From Lepidurus packardi (Eukaryota; Arthropoda; Branchiopoda; Notostraca; Triopsidae), in contig JAKZAN010000001.1 of the NCBI GenBank assembly GCA_023053545.1, positions 13,984,371 through 14,048,370 on the forward strand: a stretch of 64,000 nt of DNA, written 5' to 3'. Positions 57,401 to 64,000 of the stretch are shown here, in pieces (the first letter of the stretch is position 1; each line of letters begins with the position of its first letter). The position numbers were made by a program, and so were the translations under genes. The notes beneath the pieces were generated by a model, which was not told the DNA's origin, searched no databases, and saw nothing but the letters and a program-made list of their open reading frames with translations.

Positions 57401-60400
57401 GTCCGTAAGGAATTAATTTAGTCCGTATGGAATTAATTCAGTCCGTAAGGGATTAAGTTAGGCCGTAAAGAAATAATTCAGTTTGTAATGGATTAATTAA
57501 GTCCGTAATGAATTAATTCAGTCCGTAAGAAATTAATTCAGTCCGTCAGGAATTAATTAAGTACCTTAGGAATCAATTCAGTCCGTAAGGAATTAATTCA
57601 GTCCGTAAGGAATTAATGCAGTCCGTAAGGAATTAAGTTAGGCCGTAAAGATATAATTCAGTTTGTAATGGATTAATTAAGTCCGTAATGAATTAATTCA
57701 GTCCTTAAGAAATTAATTCAGTCCTTAAGGAAATAATTTAGTACCTTAGGAATCAATTCAGTCCGTAAGGAATTAATTCAGTCCGTAAGGAATTTATTAA
57801 GTCCGTATGGAATTAATTCAGTCCGTAAGGAATTAATTCATTCCGTAAGGAAATAATATAGTCCGTAAGGAACTAATTCAGTCCGCAATGAATTAATTAA
57901 GTACGTAAGGAATTAGTTCAGTCCGTAAGGAATTAATTCAGTCTGTAAGGAATTAAGTTAGGCCGTAAGGAAATAATATAGTCCGTAAGGAATTAATTCG
58001 CACCGTAATGAATTAATTGAGTCCGTAATGAATTAATTAAGTCCGTAAGGAATTAGTTCAGTCCGTAAGGAATTAATTCAGTCCGTAAGGAATTAATTCA
58101 TTCCGTAACGAATTAATTCAGTCCGTAAGGAATTAGTTCAGTCCGTAATGAATTAATTCAGTCCGTAAGAAATTAATTCAGTCCGTAAGGAATTAATTCA
58201 TTCCGTAAGGAAATAATATAGTCCGTAAGGAATTAATTCATTCCGTAACGAATTAATTCAGTCCGTAAGGAATTAGTTCAGTCCGTAATGAATTAATTCA
58301 GTCCGTAAGAAATTAATTCAGTCCGTAAGGAATTAATTCATTCCGTAAGGAAATAATATAGTCCGTAAGGAATTAATTCGCACCGTAATGAATTAATTGA
58401 GTCCGTAATGAATTAATTAAGTCCGTAAGGAATTAGTTCAGTCCGTAAGGAAATAATTCAGTCCGTATGGAATTAATTCAGTCCGTAAGGAATTAAGTTA
58501 GGCCGTAAAGAAATAATTCAGTTTGTAATGGATTAATTAAGTCCGTAATGAATTAATTCAGTCCTTAAGAAATTAATTCAGTCCTTAAGAAAATAATTAA
58601 GTACCTTAGGAATCAATTCAGTCCGTAAGGAATTAATTCAGTCCGTAAGGAATTTATTAATTCCGTATGGAATTAATTCAGTCCGTAAGGAATTAATTCA
58701 TTCCGTAAGGAAATAATATAGTCCGTAAGGAACTAATTCAGTCCGCAATGAATTAATTAAGTACGTAAGGAATTAGTTCAGTCCGTAAGGAATTAATTCA
58801 GTCTGAAAGGAATTAAGTTAGGCCGTAAGGAAATAATTCAGTTTGTAATGGATTATTTAAGTCCGTAATGAATTAATTCAGTCCGTAAGAAATTAATTCA
58901 GTCCGTAAGGAATTAATTAACTCCGTAAGGAATTAATTCAGTCCGTAAGGAATTAATTCAGTCCGTAAGGAATTAATTCATTCCGTAACGAATTAATCCA
59001 GTCCGTAAGGAATTATTTCAGTCCGTAATGAATTAATTAAGTCCGTTAGGAATTAATTCAGTCTGTAAGGATTTCAATCAATCCTAAAGAATTAATTCAG
59101 TCCGTAAGGAATTAATTCATTCCGTAAGGAATAAATTAAGTCCGTAAGGAATTAATTAAGTCCGTAATGAATTAATTCAGTCCGTAATGAATTAATTAAC
59201 TCCGTAAGGAATTAATTCATTCCGTAAGGAAATAATTCAGTCCGTAGGGAATTAATTCAGTCCGTCAAGAATTAATTCAGTCCGTAAGGAATTAGTTCAG
59301 TCCGTAAGGAATTAATTAAGTCCGTAAGGAATTAATTTAGTCCGTAAGAAATTAATTCAGTCCGTAAGCAATTAATTAAGTCCGTAAGGAATTAATTAAG
59401 TACCTAAGGAATTAATGCAGTCCGTAAGGAATTAATTCAGTCCGTAAGGAATTAATTCAGTCCGTAAGGAATTAATTCATTCCGTAACGAATTAATTCAG
59501 TCCGTAAGGAATTAGTTCAGTCCGTAATGAATTAATTCAGTCCGTAAGAAATTAATTCAGTCCGTAAGGAATTAATTCATTCCGTAAGGAAATAATATAG
59601 TCCGTAAGGAATTAATTCAAACCGTAATGAATTAATTGAGTCCGTAAAGAATTAATTAAGTCCGTAAGGAATTAGTTCAGTCCGTAAGGAATTAATTCAG
59701 TCCGTATGGAATTAATTCAGTCCGTAAGGAATTAAGTTAGGCCGTAAAGAAATAATTCAGTTTGTAATGGATTAATTAAGTACCTAAGGAATTAATTCAG
59801 TCCGTAAGGAATTAATTCAGTCCGTAAGGACTTAAGTTAGTCCGTAAGAAATTAATTCAGTCAGTAAGGAAATAATTAAGTCCGTAAGGAATTAATTCAT
59901 TCCGTAAGGAATTAATTCAGTCCGTAACGAATTAATTCAGTGCGTAAGGAATTAATTCAGTCCGTAAGATATTAATTCAGTCCGTAATGAATTAATTAAC
60001 TCCGTAAGGAATTAATTCAGTCCGTAAGGAATTAATTCAGTCCGTAAGGAATTAATTCATTCCGTTACGAATTATGTCAGTCCGTAAGGAATTAGTTCAG
60101 TCCGTAATGAATTAATTCAGTCCGTAAGAAATTAATTCAGTCCGTAAGGAATTAATTCATTCCGTAAGGAAATAATATAGTCCGTAAGGAATTAATTCAC
60201 ACCGTAATGAATTAATTGAGTCCGTAATGAATTAATTAAGTCCGTAAGGAATTAGTTCAGTCCGTAAGGAATTAATTCAGTCCGTATGGAATTAATTCAG
60301 TCCGTAAGGAATTAAGTTAGGCCGTAAAGAAATAATTCAGTTTGTAATGGATTAATTAAGTCCGTAATGAATTAATTCAGTCCTTAAGAAATTAATTCAG

Positions 60401-63400
60401 TCCTTAAGGAAATAATTAAGTACCTTAGGAATCAATTCAGTCCGTAAGGAATTAATTCAGTCCGTAAGGAATTTATTAAGTCCGTATGGAATTAATTCAG
60501 TCCGTAAGGAATTAATTCATTCCGTAAGGAAATAATATAGTCCGTAAGGAACTAATTCAGTCCGCAATGAATTAATTAAGTACGTAAGGAATTAGTTCAG
60601 TCCGTAAGGAATTAATTCAGTCTGTAAGGAATTAAGTTAGGCCGTAAGGAAATAATTCAGTTTGTAATGGATTATTTAAGTCCGTAATGAATTAATTCAG
60701 TCCGTAAGGAATTAATTCCTTCCGTTAGGAAATAATTCAGTCCGTAATGAATTAATTCAGTCCGTAAAGAACTAATTCAATCCGTAAGGAATTAGTTCAG
60801 TCCGTAAGGAATTAATTAAGTCCGTAAGGAATTAATAAAGTCCGTAAGAAATTAATTCAGTCCGTAAGGAATTAATTCAGTCCGTAAGGAATTAATTCAT
60901 TCCGTAACGAATTAATCCAGTCCGTAATGAATTATTTCAGTCCGTAATGAATTAATTCAGTCCGTAAGGAATTAATTCAGTCTGTAAGGATTTCAATCAA
61001 TCCTAAAGAATTAATTCAGTCCGTAAGGAATTAATTCATTCCGTAAGGAATAAATTAAGTCCGTAAGGAATTAATTCAGTCCGTAATGAATTAATTCAGT
61101 CCGTAATGAATTAATTAACTCCGTAAGGAATTAATTCATTCCGTAAGGAAATAATTCAGTCCGTTGGGAATTAATTCAGTCCGTCAAGAACTAATTCAGT
61201 CCGTAAGGAATTAGTTCAGTCCGTAAGGAATTAATTAAGTCCGTAAGGAATTAATTTAGTCCGTAAGAAATTAATTCAGTCCGTAAGCAATTAATTAAGT
61301 CCGTAAGGAATTAATTAAGCACCTAAGGAATTAATGCAGTCCGTAAGGAATTAATTCAGTCCGTAAGGAATTAATTCAGTCCGTAAGGAATTAATTCATT
61401 CCGTAACGAATTAATTCAGTCCGTAAGGAATTAGTTCAGTCCGTGATGAATTAATTCAGTCCGTAAGAAATTAATTCAGTCCGTAAGGAAATAATTCATT
61501 CCGTAAGGAAATAATATAGTCCGTAAGGAATTAATTCACACCGTAATGAATTAATTGAGTCCGTAAAGAATTAATTAAGTCCGTAAGGAATTAGTTCAGT
61601 CCGTAAGGAATTAATTCAGTCCGTATGGAATTAATTCAGTCCGTAATGAATTAATTCAGTCCGTAAGAAATTATTTCAGTCCGTAAGGAATTAATTAAAT
61701 ACCTTAGGAAATAATTCAGTCCGTAAGGAATTAATTCGGTCCGTAAGGAATTATTTCAGTCCGTAAGGAATTAATTAAGTACCTAAGGAATTAATGCAGT
61801 CCGTAAGGAATTAATGCAGTCCGTAAGGAATTAATTCATTCCGTAAGGAAATAATATAGTCCGTAACGAATTAATTCACACCGTAATGAATTAATTATGT
61901 CCGTAATGAATTAATTCAGTCCTTAAGGAAATAATTAAGTACCTTAGGAATCAATTCAGTCCGTAAGGAATTAATTCAGTCCGTAAGGAATTTATTAAGT
62001 CCGTATGGAATTAATTCAGTCCGTAAGGAATTAATCCATTCCGTAAGGAAATAATATAGTCCGTAAGGAACTAATTCAGTCCGCAATGAATTAATTAAGT
62101 ACGTAAGGAATTAGTTCAGTCCGTAAGGAATTAATTCGATCTGTAAGGAATTAAGTTAGGCCGTAAGGAAATAATTCAGTTTGTAATGGATTAATTAAGT
62201 CCGTAATGAATTAATTCAGTCCGTAAGAAATTAATTCAGTCCGTAAGGAATTATTTCATTCCGTAACGAATTAATTCAGTCCGTAAGGAATTAGTTCAGT
62301 CCGTAATGAATTAATTCAGTCCGTAAGAAATTATTTCAGTCCGTAAGGAATTAATTAAATACCTTAGGAAATAATTCAGTCCGTAAGGAATTAATTCAGT
62401 CCGTAAGGAATTATTTCAGTCCGTAAGGAATTAATTAAGTACCTAAGGAATTAATGCAGTCCGTAAGGAATTAATTCATTCCGTAAGGAAATAATATAGT
62501 CCGTAACGAATTAATTCACACCGTAATGAATTAATTAAGTCCGTAATGAATTAATTCAGTCCTTAAGGAAATAATTAAGTACCTTAGGAATCAATTCAGT
62601 CCGTAAGGAATTAATTCAGTCCGTAAGGAATTTATTAAGTCCGTATGGAATTAATTCAGTGCGTAAGGAATTAATTCATTCCGTAAGGAAATAATATAGT
62701 CCGTAAGGAACTAATTCAGTCCGCAATGAATTAATTAAGTACGTAAGGAATTAGTTCAGTCCGTAAGGAATTAATTCAATCTGTAAGGAATTAAGTTAGG
62801 CCGTAAGGAAATAATTCAGTTTGTAATGGATTAATTAAGTCCGTAATGAATTAATTCAGTCCGTAAGAAATTAATTCAGTCCGTAAGGACTTAATTTAGT
62901 CCGTAAAAAATTAATTCAGTCCGTAAGGAAATAATTAAGTCCGTAAGGAATTAATTCATTCCGTAAAGAATTAATTCAGTCCGTAAGGAATTAATTCAGT
63001 CCGTAAAGAATTAATTCAGTCCGTAAGATATTAATTCAGTCCGTAATGAATTAATTAACTGCGTAAGGAATTAATTCATTCCGTAAGGAAATAATTCAGT
63101 CCGTAGGGAATTAATTCAGTCCGTCAAGAACTAATTCAGTCCGTAAAGAATTAGTTCAGTCCGTAAGGAATTAATTAAGTCCGTAAGGAATTAATTTAGT
63201 CCGTAAGAAATTAATTCAGTCCGTAAGGAATTAATTAAGTCCGTAAGGAATTAATTAAGTCCGTAAGGAATTATTTAAGTCCGTAAGAAATTAATTCAGT
63301 CCTTAAGGAATTAATTAAGTACCTAAGGAATTAATGCAGTCCGTAAGGAATTAATTCAGTCCGTAACTAATTAATTAAGTCCGTAAGGAATTAATTCATT

Positions 63401-64000
63401 CAGTAAGGAAATAATATAGTCCGTAAGGAATTAATTCACACCGTAATGAATTAATTAAGTCCGTAATGAATTAATTAAGTCCGTAAGGAATTAGTTCAGT
63501 CCGTAAGGAATTAATTCATTCCGTAAGGAATTAATTAAGTCCGTAAGGAATTAATTAAGTCCGTAAGGAATTAATTCAGTCCGTAAGGAATTTATTAAGT
63601 CCGTAAGTAATTAATTCAGTCCGTAAGGAATTAATTCAGTCCGTAATGAATTAATTAACTCCTTAAGGAATTAATTCATTCCGTAAGGAATTAATTCAGT
63701 CTGTAAGTATTTCAATCAATCCTAAAGAATTAATTCAGTCCGTAAGGAATTAATTCATTCCGTAAAGAATTAATTAAGTCCGTAAGAAATTAATTCAGTC
63801 CGTAAAGAATTAATTAAGTACCTAAGGAATCAATTCAGTCCGTAAGGAATTAATTCATTCCGTAAGGAAATAATATAGTCCGTAAGGAATTAATTCACAC
63901 CGTAATGAATTAATTAAGTCCGTAATGAATTAATTAAATCCGTAAGGAATTAGTTCAGTCCGTAAGGAATTAATTTAGTCCGTAAGTAATTAGTTAAGTC

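Larger units (their letters stand above)
42391..64000 (+). repeat. 20-bp satellite array, block F (runs off the window)
   Basis: 21.6 kb of uninterrupted satellite in the same orientation as blocks A, B, C and E. It is the longest block and has no insertion, gene or RNA feature that I can see. Variants TTCACACC, ATATAGTCC, GTCAAGAACTAA and CTTCCGTTAGG recur in fixed order at kilobase spacing, showing large higher-order units. The 19-bp landmark monomer occurs near 42655, 45420, 46440, 49100, 50615, 51475, 53195, 54910, 59070, 60990 and 63710. Confidence 0.97.

Noticed and set aside
42391..64000. Telomeric repeats, CENP-B-box-like motif, tRNA or rRNA genes in the long satellite block
   Set aside because: Scanning by eye found only variants of the 20-bp monomer; no TTAGG/TTAGGG runs, no recognisable CENP-B box, and no structured RNA gene.

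Overview
This window is a metazoan heterochromatin-like block. About 44.7 kb of the 64 kb (~70%) is one tandem satellite with a 20-bp monomer, consensus GGAATTAATTCAGTCCGTAA, roughly 2,200 copies by length. The rest is retrotransposons sitting in or beside that array. I see no host gene, tRNA or rRNA. The phylum cannot be read from the sequence. A BEL/Pao element (a superfamily known from animals), a CR1-like LINE, and a Copia primer-binding site complementary to the anticodon region of initiator tRNA-Met all fit an invertebrate animal.

Layout, left to right: (1) 1-~2779, the 3' part of a CR1/jockey-type LINE, cut by the window edge, with one frameshift between endonuclease and reverse transcriptase. 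(2) ~2780-9528, satellite with long higher-order repeats. (3) 9529-~12171, a 5'-truncated BEL/Pao element on the minus strand: one LTR plus RNase H-integrase coding sequence. (4) ~12172-24302, satellite, opening with a degenerate A/T-rich patch. (5) 24303-28914, full-length Copia copy 1 (+) with a 5-bp target-site duplication (TSD) and three nonsense codons. (6) 28915-30502, satellite. (7) 30503-36248, a compound Copia copy 2 (-): 48-bp LTR tail, 1,085 bp of inverted satellite, then a full LTR-internal-LTR element, all bounded by one 5-bp TSD. (8) 36249-37926, satellite with a 3 x 100-bp repeat. (9) 37927-42390, full-length Ty3/Gypsy element (+) with 113-bp LTRs, a 6-bp TSD, one frameshift and one stop. 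(10) 42391-64000, satellite running off the window, with several recent large duplications.

The satellite keeps one orientation throughout, except for the 1,085-bp piece inside Copia copy 2. That piece, read on the minus strand, matches the DNA just downstream of Copia copy 1 for about 700 bp. So Copia copy 2 carries flanking satellite inside its own target-site duplication. This is the most striking observation here: a retrotransposon that captured or moved satellite DNA, by read-through transcription or by break repair across the LTR.

The two Copia copies, and the LTR pairs of Copia copy 2 and Gypsy, are nearly identical, so these insertions look young. The array shows several rounds of local amplification (units of 100, ~570-760, ~800, 918 and 1,575 bp, and a 6,078-bp-displaced copy). 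In such DNA, assembly errors must be considered before reading biology into copy number.
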